NCBI RefSeq assembly: GCF_008124765.1
Contig: NZ_VNHS01000003.1
Span: 496,001-560,000, forward strand
DNA: 64,000 nucleotides
Direction: 5' to 3'
Source: Paenibacillus methanolicus
Lineage (GTDB): Bacteria; Bacillota; Bacilli; Paenibacillales; Paenibacillaceae
This document shows positions 8,445 through 18,176 of the stretch, piece after piece (positions within the stretch are counted from its first letter, which is position 1; each line of letters starts with the position of its first letter). The notes under the pieces are model-generated. The model ran no database searches, had not been told where the DNA came from, and saw nothing but the letters and a program-made list of their open reading frames with translations. The translations under genes and the position numbers were made by a program.

Positions 8445-10718
8445 TTAATTGATCTGCTTGGCTCGTTGCGGAATAGGAACAATAGGCTTAGTCAGCGCCA
8501 CCGTTTGAATGATCGCTTCGGCGGTCATCCCCCCGTTCACATTCGCTATGCAACGAATGGTCCCTGGCGTCCTCGTCGCCTGGATATATACGGCGCCTCT
8601 GCCGGCTTCCAGGCTGAAGGGATTCTCGCCGATCAATCTGCCCGGCCCCTCGACATGGAAGGAAACCGCATGATGAGCAAGCTGAAGGGTCTGCCCTTTG
8701 CCGTCCTGCAAAGCAACGACCACGCGGGTGCAATCTGCGCCGTCGGCGATAAGCTCGCGATCATCCGCCAGCAAAGCCAATCGATCCGGCATCCCCGCCG
8801 GGAACAGCTCGTGCTCGGCTACGGGGAGACCGCCAATTTTGCCAACAACCTTGAGGCTCGTTAGCAAACTCGACCCCCATTCCCACCAGCTGCAGCCGGT
8901 GAACATAACCGGCGGATGGGGCAAGTTGGGGTAATTCACATAGTCGGGGCGTTCGGAAGCAACCTTAACCCCATTAACAAACAAATCCGCTTCTTCGCAA
9001 TTCGTAAATACAGGCACGACATCCCCAAAGTCCTCATTAAAGGACGGAATCAAATAACGGGCGATAAACACGACCGGCTGCTTGACAGGCTCCTGTTGAC
9101 TGCGGTAAAAGTGTCCGGCAAACTTGGGCAGCCGGAAAATATCGCAGACGCCATGATAGCAAATGCGATCGCCGGAACCGAAATCCTGATGCGTATTATA
9201 GTCGAACGCGCACCAGCCGGCTGCTCCTGCAATATGAGGGACGCCATATTGCCCATTCTGAATCTGGGCATGACCGAGCGCATGCTTAATTTGCCGTTCC
9301 ACATTGTCATAGGACTTCGTCGGATACATATGGCCCATGTATTCCGTAATGAGATACGGCGCATGGTTAGGCGGAAGGATTTTCCCCTCTCGATTGCGCG
9401 TGAAATCGTTGTACGTAAACACATCTTCCAGAAACTCGCTGTTCTGTAGGGCACGCACGCCGCCGGTCGCCCGTGACGGATCCAGCCGGCGAGCAAGCGC
9501 GTTCGTGCGCAAATATAATTGGGCGTTGTCCGCCGACTCATTGATACGAACGCCCCACAAGAAGATCGAGGGGTGATTACGATCGCGCACGATCATCTCT
9601 TCCAGCTGAACCAGCGCTTTGTTCTGCCATTCCGCATCGCCGATATACTGCCAGCCCGGCAGCTCTTCGAAGACGAGCAGACCAATCTCATCGCACCGGT
9701 CGAGGAACGATGGATCCGCAGGGTAGTGGGAGGATCGAACAAAGTTCAGTCCCAGCTCCTCTTTTAAAATATCCGCGTCTTTGCGTTGTCCCCTTTCACA
9801 CATGGCTCCGCCTAAATAGGGGAACATCTGATGTCGATTTAACCCTCGCAATTTTAAGGGTTGACCATTGAGATAAAACTTCCCGTCTTTGCGGAACTCT
9901 GCGCATCGTATCCCTACTCTTGTCGTCAAATCATCGTAATCAACGCTCTCCTCCCCCATGTCGCGCAAGGTCGTCCTCACTGCGTATAGGTAGGGATCGT
10001 CGAGATCCCACAAATGCGGGTTGTTCACCTTTAGCGCCATTTGTCTAACTTCCGACACCCCGACCTCGGCTGCGATCGGTACAGCGACTTCCTCCACCAC
10101 ATCCCCCTCTGAATCGAGCAAGGAGGTTTGAAGGATCAACGTTCTCGCTTCCCCCAGGTTGCGAATTCGAAAGGCGCCCTCCATCCAGGCTTCTTGCGAA
10201 GTCACCTCGTTCCACGCATAAGAAGCCCATTCGATATACACCGCGCTCGTCAGGATGAGTCGGACATTCCGATACATGCCGCCAAACAGCATATAATCGA
10301 CCAAGCGCCCTTCTGGCGGAATATCCGGTCTGCATGTCGAATCAACTCTAACCGCAATTACATTGGGCTCTCCAATTACAACCCATGGACTGATCTCGAA
10401 TGAGAATGAAGTATAGCCGCCATGATGCTCGCCGACGCAATGGCCATTGACATAAACCTCCGCGGCGGACATCACGCCATCGAACTCCACAATCAGACTT
10501 TTGCCCGCCCAATCCGCCGGAGCCTCGAAGTGACGGCGATACCAGGAAACAAACTGATAGTCCTTCTCGCTAAAATAGTGATGAGGAACCAGCTTATTCG
10601 TGTGCGGCAGATGGACCTCCTCGAAATGATCATCCCTGTATTCCCTGTGCTTGCTGCCGGGTTCATCCTCGGCACAGAATAACCACTCCGTGTTAAAATT
10701 CAAAATTTGTCTCATCAT
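8445..10718 (-). CDS. Glycoside hydrolase family 2 (beta-galactosidase/beta-glucuronidase-like)
   Basis: A 757-residue intracellular GH2 enzyme, no signal peptide. Order: jelly-roll sugar-binding domain (FDGVMSAAEVYVNGHCVGEH), Ig-like beta-sandwich, TIM barrel (NGQPLKLRGLNRHQMFPYLG, NHPSIFLWGVRINES), then C-terminal Ig-like domains with VFTNCEEADLFVNGVKV and ADGADCTRVVVALQDGKG. Numbering from the chosen start, Glu394 in RINES is the expected acid/base and Glu459 in LITEYMGHM the nucleophile. The usual W-S-x-x-NE motif reads W-G-V-R-INE here, a mild deviation. The start is ATG 10718 with AAAGGA upstream (a second ATG follows at once). It is last in the lplB-lplC-binding protein operon, so it probably hydrolyses the imported oligosaccharide. 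Confidence 0.9.
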   Translation of the reverse strand: MMRQILNFNTEWLFCAEDEPGSKHREYRDDHFEEVHLPHTNKLVPHHYFSEKDYQFVSWYRRHFEAPADWAGKSLIVEFDGVMSAAEVYVNGHCVGEHHGGYTSFSFEISPWVVIGEPNVIAVRVDSTCRPDIPPEGRLVDYMLFGGMYRNVRLILTSAVYIEWASYAWNEVTSQEAWMEGAFRIRNLGEARTLILQTSLLDSEGDVVEEVAVPIAAEVGVSEVRQMALKVNNPHLWDLDDPYLYAVRTTLRDMGEESVDYDDLTTRVGIRCAEFRKDGKFYLNGQPLKLRGLNRHQMFPYLGGAMCERGQRKDADILKEELGLNFVRSSHYPADPSFLDRCDEIGLLVFEELPGWQYIGDAEWQNKALVQLEEMIVRDRNHPSIFLWGVRINESADNAQLYLRTNALARRLDPSRATGGVRALQNSEFLEDVFTYNDFTRNREGKILPPNHAPYLITEYMGHMYPTKSYDNVERQIKHALGHAQIQNGQYGVPHIAGAAGWCAFDYNTHQDFGSGDRICYHGVCDIFRLPKFAGHFYRSQQEPVKQPVVFIARYLIPSFNEDFGDVVPVFTNCEEADLFVNGVKVASERPDYVNYPNLPHPPVMFTGCSWWEWGSSLLTSLKVVGKIGGLPVAEHELFPAGMPDRLALLADDRELIADGADCTRVVVALQDGKGQTLQLAHHAVSFHVEGPGRLIGENPFSLEAGRGAVYIQATRTPGTIRCIANVNGGMTAEAIIQTVALTKPIVPIPQRAKQIN

Positions 10719-10765
10719 GAAAGATTCCTTTCTATTCAAATTGCCGCAGCACGATGAAATCGCGC

Positions 10766-10823
10766 AAAAAGGCATATGCAAGCGTGTGAAGACCGCGATC
10801 CACTCACGAGCGTTGCATATGCC
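10766..10823 (-). terminator. Attenuator/terminator between the binding-protein gene and GH2
   Basis: GGCATATGCAA (10771-10781) pairs perfectly with TTGCATATGCC (10813-10823), with more pairing inside. On the minus strand five T residues (10766-10770) follow. It lies about 31 bases after the binding-protein stop, so most transcripts likely end here and GH2 depends on read-through. Confidence 0.75.
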
Positions 10824-10853
10824 ATTGTGTCAGCTTACCAGCTTACCGTCCGC

Positions 10854-12473
10854 TTATTTCTTCATATTCGTCGGCCAAACGAATTGAACGCCCAGCGCTT
10901 TCTTGGCTTCCTGGAATTTCGCGTTCTGATAGTCGTACAGCTTTTGATAGCCAAGCTTTTCTTCTTGTGCAATGCCTTCTTTGTAAAATTTATCTAAATC
11001 CTCCGGAGATTTGGCGAGAATCATTTTCGCTCTTGTTTTGGCGCGGACCTCTTCAAGTTTTGCGCTAATCCCCGCTTCTTCCGTGCCGCCAAGCGGTGCG
11101 GTGTTTTCGAATGCAAGCATATCGTACGTGTATTTACCGAAATGTTTGTTCGATTTCAAACCTTCCGTTTCCAGCGTGCCGGTTACGGGCAGCGTACGTT
11201 GAACAGGCATATAGCTAATCAGCCAATTTAACGTTCCATTGCCGTATTTTAATTTCGCTTTAGCGGCGTCCTCGTCTCTAGCCTTAATAAACTCATCGCT
11301 CAATTTCACCTTGCCATTCGCATCGTAATCCCACGTAATCCCTTTTGGCCCGTATGTCACATTCAGGTTCATCTCTTCATCGGTAAGATAATTCATAAAC
11401 TTGACGATCCGATCTTGGTGTTTGGCTTTGCTGCTAACCATCGTTAGCGTCCACCCGGAAGCCGCTACCGGATCGACGATCGGCTGTTTGCCTTGGTCGC
11501 CAATTACCGGTCCTACGGCAACGAAGATCGCGTTCGGATCTTTGGCATATAAGCCATCCCATTTAATCGTTTTCTTCGAAAGCGCAAAGACGGCTCCGTT
11601 GTTCACTTTCTCGGTAAGCTGTGCCGTATTCAACGTTTGACTATCCTCCGGCAGCAAGCCTTCGTGATATAAACGGTTAAGGAATCGATACGCTTCCAAT
11701 GCTTCCGGCGTTCTTTCGCGATCGACCAGATTTCCTTGCTCATCTTCACGCGGACTGCCGAAGAAGCTTGAGATCACCCAGCTATCGAAGTAGGCGGGTG
11801 CCACATCGAAGCCGTTATATTTCGTCTTCGAATCTTTTACTTTACGCAGAGCCGCGACCAGCCCTTCCTTCGTACTGAAGTCCTCCGGTTTAATGCCAAG
11901 CTGGTCCATGATGTCTTTCCGCGCGAATAAGCCTTGGTTGCTGTAAAGGGTATCCCCTGGTTTCCTGTTTTCTTTGGCCCAGAAATAATTGGCGTACCCA
12001 TAGAAATGGCCATCCGGATTACGGAACCAGTCCTGCATGGATTTCGGCACATTAAACGACGGATCGTATTGCTGAATCAATTCATCGAGCGGCGCGACCA
12101 GGCCGGAATTCTCGAGGACGCCTCGCTGCGGCGCCGTCTTATCCACCGTAATCATATCCGGGATATCTCCCGATGCGATAAGAGCGCTTAATTTATCATT
12201 ATTTCCTGAAGTGAATTCGATGGAGACGCCCGTATCCTCCGTAATTTTTTTATCCAGCGCGTTGTTAACCGGATCCCAATTTTTCTTATAGGATTCATCC
12301 GCGACAAACCACGTTACCTTGATGGGGGTTTTGTCATCCGGATTTGCCGAAGCTGCCTCCGACGACTTGGGCGAGTTCGTTGCCGTTTCCGTGCTCTTTT
12401 CTGTCGAACAGCCTGCAAGTAAGCTTCCAACCAACATGGTGACAATACCCACTCGGACAAAATTGCTTTTCAT
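10854..12473 (-). CDS. LplA-type extracellular solute-binding lipoprotein
   Basis: A 539-residue lipoprotein of the large LplA/YtcQ-type binding-protein family typical of Paenibacillaceae polysaccharide loci. The N-terminal MKSNFVRVGIVTMLVGSLLA signal ends in the lipobox LAGC (Cys22), followed by a Ser/Thr-rich linker. The mature part has KVTWFVADESYKKNWDPVNN, LSALIASGDIPDMITV and DPVAASGWTLTMVSSKAKHQ, as in this family. ATG 12473 is preceded by GAGGGGGC. It is third in the operon after two permeases and is followed by a hairpin. Such systems import oligosaccharides released by secreted hydrolases, fitting the GH26, GH97 and clan GH-A genes nearby. Confidence 0.93.
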   Translation of the reverse strand: MKSNFVRVGIVTMLVGSLLAGCSTEKSTETATNSPKSSEAASANPDDKTPIKVTWFVADESYKKNWDPVNNALDKKITEDTGVSIEFTSGNNDKLSALIASGDIPDMITVDKTAPQRGVLENSGLVAPLDELIQQYDPSFNVPKSMQDWFRNPDGHFYGYANYFWAKENRKPGDTLYSNQGLFARKDIMDQLGIKPEDFSTKEGLVAALRKVKDSKTKYNGFDVAPAYFDSWVISSFFGSPREDEQGNLVDRERTPEALEAYRFLNRLYHEGLLPEDSQTLNTAQLTEKVNNGAVFALSKKTIKWDGLYAKDPNAIFVAVGPVIGDQGKQPIVDPVAASGWTLTMVSSKAKHQDRIVKFMNYLTDEEMNLNVTYGPKGITWDYDANGKVKLSDEFIKARDEDAAKAKLKYGNGTLNWLISYMPVQRTLPVTGTLETEGLKSNKHFGKYTYDMLAFENTAPLGGTEEAGISAKLEEVRAKTRAKMILAKSPEDLDKFYKEGIAQEEKLGYQKLYDYQNAKFQEAKKALGVQFVWPTNMKK

Positions 12474-12501
12474 TTGCTCTGCCCCCTCGAGAGTGATGAA
12501 C

Positions 12502-13392
12502 TTAACCTTTCACGGAACCAATCAGCACGCCTTTAACAAAGTACTTCTGCAGGAATGGATAGATCGCGACGATCGGCGCCGTGGCGACAACCATCATGGC
12601 CAGCTTTAACGTGGCGGAGCTAACCTGCTTCGCTTCTTCCGGCATGGCGCTCATCGCTTGCTGACTGAAGGATTCTCCATACGAAGCATCGGTCACCATC
12701 CGCATCAGGACGAACTGAACAGGCTCCAAGGATGATTTCGTCGTAAACATCATCGCATCCATGTACGAGTTCCAATGGTGCACCCCGCTAAACAAGGCAA
12801 TAGCAGCCAAGACAGGCGTTGTCAACGGTATGACCAGCTGAAGCAAAATTCGATATTCCCCCGCCCCGTCGATCTTGGCCGATTCGATAATTTGTTCAGG
12901 AATCGTTCGGAAGAAGGACATGATGATAATCATATCCCAAACGCTGAACAAAGAGGGAATGATATACACCAAGAAATTGTTTAACAGGCCGATTTCTTTA
13001 TACAGCAGGTAAGTTGGAATCAGTCCGCCATAGAAGAACATGGTCGTGAGCATGATGACGAGATATACGTTGCGGCCCTTTAGCCCTTTTCGGGACATGC
13101 CGTAAGCAACGAGCGCCGTAAATGCGACATGCGTGGTCATGCCGATCAGCGTTCTGCCAATCGTAACGAAAAAAGCGTGGTAAATGGTCGTATCCGAGAA
13201 TACGGCTTTATAGTTCGCGATTGTAAACTCCCGCGGCCATAAATATACGTTTCCTCGCAAGTAATCCAACCCGTCATTGAATGAACCGACTACGGCAAAC
13301 CAGAACGGAGCCAGCGTTACGAATACGACTGCAGACATGAACATAATATTACCGACGTCAAACCATTTGTCCCTTCGGGAACGGATCTTCAA
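12502..13392 (-). CDS. Sugar ABC transporter permease, LplC type
   Basis: A 296-residue inner-membrane permease with six hydrophobic segments. Its EAA loop is IIESAKIDGAGEYRILLQLV, around residues 185-205. It ends with the LplC-type tail IVAIYPFLQKYFVKGVLIGS. It lies 28 bases upstream of the binding-protein gene and 31 bases after the LplB-type permease gene, so the three are one transcription unit. As usual for this type, no ATPase gene is linked. Confidence 0.93.
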   Translation of the reverse strand: MKIRSRRDKWFDVGNIMFMSAVVFVTLAPFWFAVVGSFNDGLDYLRGNVYLWPREFTIANYKAVFSDTTIYHAFFVTIGRTLIGMTTHVAFTALVAYGMSRKGLKGRNVYLVIMLTTMFFYGGLIPTYLLYKEIGLLNNFLVYIIPSLFSVWDMIIIMSFFRTIPEQIIESAKIDGAGEYRILLQLVIPLTTPVLAAIALFSGVHHWNSYMDAMMFTTKSSLEPVQFVLMRMVTDASYGESFSQQAMSAMPEEAKQVSSATLKLAMMVVATAPIVAIYPFLQKYFVKGVLIGSVKG

Positions 13393-13423
13393 TTTGTGTT
13401 CCTCCTTACACGCTGGGATCCTC

Positions 13424-14386
13424 TTAGAACAAGCTGTTGTCTGTCACTTTGCGGGATACATAATTAGCGGCGAATAATAGAATGAGGGCAACGACCGATT
13501 TCGCCAAGCCTACCGCAGTCGAATAGGAATACCTCATTTGCTGGAGACCTACCTTATACACATACGTATCGATCGTTTCGCTCACATCCAGATTCAGCGG
13601 ATTTTGCAGGACCATAATCTGTTCGAATCCCGTGTTCAATATCGAGCTTATCGCAAAAATGAGCATAATGACGACTGTCCCCATAATTGCCGGGAGCGTC
13701 ACGTACCACATCCGCGCAAATCGGCCTGCACCGTCGATCTTGGCTGCGTCATACATTTCCTGGTCGACGCCGGCGATTGCGGCGATATAGATAATCGCCC
13801 CCCAGCCAATCCCTTTCAATATCTCGGCGAGAACCATGATGATCCAGAAGAGATGAGGCTTTGCAATGAAATTAATCGGTTCATCGATGATATGCAAACT
13901 CGTAAGCAAGAGATTCAGGATCCCGTTCGATGGCGATAGCACCGTCAGAACTAATCCGCCAAAAATGACCCACGATACAAAATGAGGCAGATACGAAATC
14001 GTTTGGACGATGCGCTTGAATCGCCTATTATTCAGCTCGTTTAGAAAGAGCGCAAACACGATGGGTGCTGGAAACCCAAAAATCAACGCCAACAGATTCA
14101 TCGCCAGCGTGTTCCGCAGTACATTCAGGAAATTCGGATCATTCACGAATTCTTGGAAATGCTTAAACCCGACCCACGGCGAATTCATCACGCCCTGGAA
14201 AAGATCGTAATCCTGAAATGCAATCAGAATGCCATACATCGGCATATACGAGAACAGCACCAAAAACAAGATCCCCGGCCATACCATGCTTTGCAGCGCG
14301 AACTGGCTCTTGAAGCGCGGCCATCTGACCGCCGCCGATAATCGTCGTGCCCGCACACGTTCTTGCGCATCTACGGCTCCACCCAC
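13424..14386 (-). CDS. Sugar ABC transporter permease, LplB type
   Basis: A 320-residue permease starting with a basic cytoplasmic stretch, then MVWPGILFLVLFSYMPMYGI, the hallmark first membrane segment of LplB/YtcP-type proteins. The EAA loop is EMYDAAKIDGAGRFARMWYV near residues 215-235. The start is GTG 14386 with GGGAGGAAGG upstream. It is the first gene of the operon and is read from the regulated promoter at 14499-14560, divergent from the histidine kinase gene. Confidence 0.92.
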   Translation of the reverse strand: MGGAVDAQERVRARRLSAAVRWPRFKSQFALQSMVWPGILFLVLFSYMPMYGILIAFQDYDLFQGVMNSPWVGFKHFQEFVNDPNFLNVLRNTLAMNLLALIFGFPAPIVFALFLNELNNRRFKRIVQTISYLPHFVSWVIFGGLVLTVLSPSNGILNLLLTSLHIIDEPINFIAKPHLFWIIMVLAEILKGIGWGAIIYIAAIAGVDQEMYDAAKIDGAGRFARMWYVTLPAIMGTVVIMLIFAISSILNTGFEQIMVLQNPLNLDVSETIDTYVYKVGLQQMRYSYSTAVGLAKSVVALILLFAANYVSRKVTDNSLF

Positions 14387-14498
14387 TTGACCTTCCTCCC
14401 CGATTCACCTGCCCTAAGTCGTGATAACTAAATGACAGCGTTCTCAATAATGTTACTGTACTTCTGCTATAGCAAAGCAGCTTCTGAAGCATATTCTC

Positions 14499-14560
14499 AC
14501 TATACATTTTGAAAGCGCTTATAAAAATACCGCCATTTTAGTTTTGATACCTTCATTTGG
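14499..14560 (-). promoter_or_regulatory. Regulated promoter of the lplB operon (direct repeats, -35/-10, cre-like box)
   Basis: Minus strand: two AAATG-type half-sites 20 bp apart (their CAT complements at 14534-14536 and 14554-14556), then -35 TTTTTA (14522-14527), 17 bp, and -10 TATAGT (14499-14504). The weak -35 abutting a direct repeat is typical of promoters activated by AraC-type proteins. TGAAAGCGCTTATA (14510-14523) in the spacer matches the cre consensus TGWAANCGNTNWCA except at one base, suggesting CcpA repression. The same layout recurs at 21937-21998 and 29779-29840. It lies in the gap shared with the divergent kinase gene; no clear promoter for the kinase was identified. Confidence 0.75.
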
Positions 14561-14648
14561 TCTCGGCCCGATGAACGAAAGGTTTTGCAAGTCCGTTGTC
14601 GAATACCTCCCTACAATCCTCTTTTGAGAAAGAAGGAATGCGGTTGCA

Positions 14649-16415
14649 ATGTTTACTTTTCACTCCGTGAGCATCAAAAGCAAAGTGACGCTTGCCTTTA
14701 TTTTCTTCATCATTATCCCCTTCGGTATGCTTGCGCTTTATACGTATAATCAGTCCCAACGCTCCATTCAAGCGCAGTTAATCGCCAATTCCCAAACGAC
14801 CGTCAAACAAATCAAGTACACGATCGAAAGCAAAATCGACTCCATTGAAAGCGTTAGCAACAACATTACGTATAATTATCGTCTCCAACTCTTTCTTGGC
14901 GAGCCTTATTCCTTGGAGAAAGATTCTTTAGATACGTATTTCAACTACGCGGCTCCCCTTGTTAACTTTGCGATGTTATTCCAAAAAGTAAACATCCATA
15001 AAATCTCCGTTTATAGTAACAATGAATCCATACCGGAAGGCTTTGGTTCCTTTTACTCGGAGCAGAAAATTAAAGAAGAGACCTGGTACGAGGCTTTCAT
15101 GGCCTCGGACAAGAAGTCCCTCTGGGTGCTGAACACGAATCAGGCAGACGGCAGCGATATTTTCCGATACATCCAAAAAATGATCTCCATTGAAGGTCAT
15201 TACCTAGGCATTACGATCGTTGACGTGCGCTCCGTCGATTTGCTCGAACCTGCGGAGAGCCCCAATATCGCGAATCAGCCTGTATATCTAGTAGATGAAC
15301 ATCATAACGTCATTCCCCAGGGAAGCGAGGATGCCCTTCAAGATTTGGATCAGATAAGCCCTTCCCTCCTCGCGCGAGGCTATGCCAAGGAATCCGGCTT
15401 CCTCTATGTCGCCGAATCGTTAAAAGGCGTCCAGTATAGGGTCATCATGGCGATCCCTCTCCCGCCGCTGCTCGGTTCCTTGCAACTTGCGGCCAATCTC
15501 GCTTACATCCTTACGTTCATTGTCCTATTGATTGCTTTTTACTTCGTCCTCAAGATGACGTTAAGCAAAATGAAAGCAAGCATTAAACAGATGGATCTAG
15601 CCATTGCATCCGGGTTTCAGCCCATTCCGAATGTACGGAAGGACGAGTTCGGCGTCATCACCGAGAAATTCAACATTTTGCTCCATAAAATCAACCTGCT
15701 GCTAAGCGATATGATCAAGAAGGAGACCCTGCACAAGGATGCGCAGCTCATTGCGCTGCAGTCGCAGATCAATCCGCATTTTATCTACAATACCTTGGAT
15801 ATCTTTAGCGCCAAAATGGAAATCGCCGGTCAGTATGATGTGTCCGATGCCATGGCCGACTTTGGTAAGATGATGCGCTATAACATGGACGGCGACGCCA
15901 AATTCGCTACGCTCCAGGATGAGCTTGGTTATCTCGCCCAGTATATGAATCTTCAAAAGCTCAAATTCAGCGAACATATTCATTTCCGGGTCCACGTACC
16001 GAGCGACCTTCTTTCCACTCGGGTATTGAAATTTATTTTGCAGCCGATTGTCGAAAATAGCGTGAAGCATGGATTCGCGAAGCGGGACACGCTGGACATT
16101 GATATTTATGCCAGCCAAGAAAACGATTTCTCCATCCGTATAGGCGTAAAAGATAATGGCGCCGGCATCAGCGCTGCTCGGCTGGAGGAACTCAATCTTC
16201 AATTCCGCACTTCCGTGTATCCTGCCAAAGGGGAGAACGACCGGGAAAGCATCGGTCTGGGCAACATCAATGAACGGCTGAAGTTATTCTATGGCGAGCA
16301 TTATCCCTTACGGTTACGCAGCATCGAAGGCCAGTTTACGGAAGCGATCCTAACTCTTCCTTATGACGCGAGAAGAAACGAGGCGAATGACGATGTATAC
16401 CCTATTAATAATTGA
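14649..16415 (+). CDS. YesM-type sensor histidine kinase
   Basis: A 588-residue membrane kinase. Segment 1 is about residues 13-31 (VTLAFIFFIIIPFGMLAL), a ~240-residue extracellular sensor follows, segment 2 is about 281-300 (AANLAYILTFIVLLIAFYFV), then a HAMP linker. The His_kinase motif is LQSQINPHFIYNTLDIF with His377. The ATPase domain has ILQPIVENSVKHGF (N box), KDNGAGI and GLGNINERL. It overlaps the response-regulator gene by 23 bases, so the two are co-translated. It is divergent from the lplB operon. In this family the sensor or an associated binding protein senses an extracellular oligosaccharide. A GAAGGA lies 12 bases before the ATG, a slightly long spacing. Confidence 0.93.
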   Translation: MFTFHSVSIKSKVTLAFIFFIIIPFGMLALYTYNQSQRSIQAQLIANSQTTVKQIKYTIESKIDSIESVSNNITYNYRLQLFLGEPYSLEKDSLDTYFNYAAPLVNFAMLFQKVNIHKISVYSNNESIPEGFGSFYSEQKIKEETWYEAFMASDKKSLWVLNTNQADGSDIFRYIQKMISIEGHYLGITIVDVRSVDLLEPAESPNIANQPVYLVDEHHNVIPQGSEDALQDLDQISPSLLARGYAKESGFLYVAESLKGVQYRVIMAIPLPPLLGSLQLAANLAYILTFIVLLIAFYFVLKMTLSKMKASIKQMDLAIASGFQPIPNVRKDEFGVITEKFNILLHKINLLLSDMIKKETLHKDAQLIALQSQINPHFIYNTLDIFSAKMEIAGQYDVSDAMADFGKMMRYNMDGDAKFATLQDELGYLAQYMNLQKLKFSEHIHFRVHVPSDLLSTRVLKFILQPIVENSVKHGFAKRDTLDIDIYASQENDFSIRIGVKDNGAGISAARLEELNLQFRTSVYPAKGENDRESIGLGNINERLKLFYGEHYPLRLRSIEGQFTEAILTLPYDARRNEANDDVYPINN

Positions 16416-17955
16416 TGACGAAGAATTAATCGGCAGCGGCGTGAAAGCCAAGCTGGAGCGGGCTAATGTAGCAGGCATACGGGATATCCATGTCGCGGAC
16501 GGCGGTATGCTGGGGCTTGCCATGGCCAAAGCCTTACAACCGCATATCATTATTACGGACATTCGGATGCCGGAGTTAGATGGGATTCAATTGATTAAAG
16601 AGCTAGCTCCGCTGCTGCCGCGCGCCAAATTCATTATGTTGAGCGGTTATGGCGATTATTCTTATGTCCGCGAAGCATTCAAATACGGCGCGCTCGACTA
16701 CTTGCTGAAGCCCGCTTCCTCCGATGAGCTTGGCAAGCAAGTACAGTCCGCGATCGCGAGCATCGAGAACGATCATCGTAACGACCGGCTCGCCGCACGA
16801 AGCCTCACGGACGCAAGGGCGCTGCTAACCGCTCGATTGCCCCTCGTGATCCACGGGACGAACGTTGCGGCGAGCAGCAAGGATTCCGAGTCGCAGCAAT
16901 CGCTCGAAGCTTACTTTTCTCATCCGCTGTTTGCCGTTTCCTTGCTGTCCTTCGGCGACGTTACCTTTAGCGAAGAGCATTTGGATACGGTAAGCGATTG
17001 TTTGGAACGATGTGTGCAGGACGATAATTTAGCGCCGGATCTGCGCTTCCTGGCCTTTCATGACGGGCAAGGACGCGTATCCCTTGTATTGAATTATGCG
17101 GCATCCGTTTCCTCGGAAACCGTTCAAGGCGTGCTTGGCCAAGCGGTTATCGCGCTGCGGAAGAGCAATCCGCGACTTCCCGTCGCCTCGATCAGCCAAT
17201 CCGGACGGGGCTTAGACCATTTATCGCGTCTATACAAACAAGCGCATCAGACGATGGCAGAGCGGATTTTGCGGGAACCAAGCGATGTCTTCGCGACGGT
17301 TGATCCATGGGGCAGGACGGATGCTTGGCTGCCTGGCAAAAAGGAACTGGAGGAATTCAAGCAAGCTGCCGAGAGCCTGCATGCGGAACGAATCGGCCTC
17401 TGGGTGGACCGCCATCTAAGCGATTCATTGCGCCCGCGGATGTCTTTGGAGCAGCTCAAGTCGATCTATGATCTGGCGCTTTCGGAAATCCATCGCCATG
17501 TCCATGACCGGTTTCTGTTTGAAGAAACCGAACGCGCGGCAGCTTTCGACACCATTCACACGTTAGGCGAGCTTCGGCATTATATAAAAAGCTACGCCGC
17601 CGATACGAAACGTCTGATCTCGGAGCATGCTCACCTGGGGGATACGGTCATTACCGTAGCGGAATCCATCGTACGCCAGCATTACAGCCGCGACCTGCAG
17701 CTGGCCGAGGTGGCCAATCGGGTATCGATGAATTACTCGTACTTCAGCAAGCTGTTCAAGGAACGTACGGGGTTAACGTTCACGGCCTACTTAACCAAAG
17801 TTCGCATGGAAGAGGCCCAAAAGCTGCTCAAAAACCCCACCTTGCGGATCAATGAGATCTCGGAAAAGGTAGGGTATAGCAACCTGTATCATTTCTCCCG
17901 CGCGTTCAAAAACTACTTCGGCGTTTCGCCGAAGGAACATCGGAAAACGATGTAA
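16393..17955 (+). CDS. YesN-type response regulator with AraC DNA-binding domain
   Basis: A 520-residue regulator. The receiver domain (1-120) has the acidic pair Asp8-Asp9 and phospho-acceptor Asp56 in ITDIRMPELDG. A ~270-residue linker domain follows. The AraC-type double helix-turn-helix at the C-terminus includes LAEVANRVSMNYSYFSKLFK and EISEKVGYSNLYHFSRAFKN. ATG 16393 is chosen because GAGGCG sits at the right distance; the ATG two codons earlier is too close. It is paired with the upstream kinase. Inference: it activates the three promoters in this window that carry the 20-bp-phased direct repeat, one of which lies beside its own operon. Confidence 0.93.
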   Translation: MYTLLIIDDEELIGSGVKAKLERANVAGIRDIHVADGGMLGLAMAKALQPHIIITDIRMPELDGIQLIKELAPLLPRAKFIMLSGYGDYSYVREAFKYGALDYLLKPASSDELGKQVQSAIASIENDHRNDRLAARSLTDARALLTARLPLVIHGTNVAASSKDSESQQSLEAYFSHPLFAVSLLSFGDVTFSEEHLDTVSDCLERCVQDDNLAPDLRFLAFHDGQGRVSLVLNYAASVSSETVQGVLGQAVIALRKSNPRLPVASISQSGRGLDHLSRLYKQAHQTMAERILREPSDVFATVDPWGRTDAWLPGKKELEEFKQAAESLHAERIGLWVDRHLSDSLRPRMSLEQLKSIYDLALSEIHRHVHDRFLFEETERAAAFDTIHTLGELRHYIKSYAADTKRLISEHAHLGDTVITVAESIVRQHYSRDLQLAEVANRVSMNYSYFSKLFKERTGLTFTAYLTKVRMEEAQKLLKNPTLRINEISEKVGYSNLYHFSRAFKNYFGVSPKEHRKTM

Positions 17956-17965
17956 GCTGATCATG

Positions 17966-17993
17966 GAGCCCGCCATGCCGCGAGGCTCTTTTT
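17966..17993 (+). terminator. Terminator of the kinase-regulator operon
   Basis: GAGCC (17966-17970) pairs with GGCTC (17984-17988), extended by CGC/GCG after a bulged A, and is followed by five T residues (17989-17993). It lies just past the response-regulator stop codon. Confidence 0.75.
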
Positions 17994-18062
17994 GCTTGTA
18001 GCAAAACCAGATAAAGCAGAAATTGGAGTGCAGCGTGGTTCCGTTCACGGTAAACCGGTTGA

Positions 18063-18092
18063 AAAGCCAGCCCCCTTCGGGGGACTGGCTTT
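18063..18092. terminator. Bidirectional terminator between convergent genes
   Basis: AAAGCCAG/CTGGCTTT (8 bp) plus CCCCC/GGGGG with one bulged A and a tiny loop. On the minus strand TTTT ends the stem, which suits the GH gene whose stop lies about 85 bases away. On the plus strand it backs up the regulator terminator. Confidence 0.75.
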
Positions 18093-18176
18093 GGCTTAGT
18101 AAAAGTATGATTCGTTTTACAGCAAGCTGCTTCCATCACTTTTCATCGTAACGTAGTCATCCAGAGCAAGTCAGCT

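Noticed and set aside
14499-14560. Mobile-element ends as the cause of the repeated sequence at 14.5, 21.9 and 29.8 kb
   Set aside because: All three copies have the same orientation and sit upstream of genes. Conservation is limited to half-sites, -35, -10 and spacing, without transposase or terminal inverted repeats.
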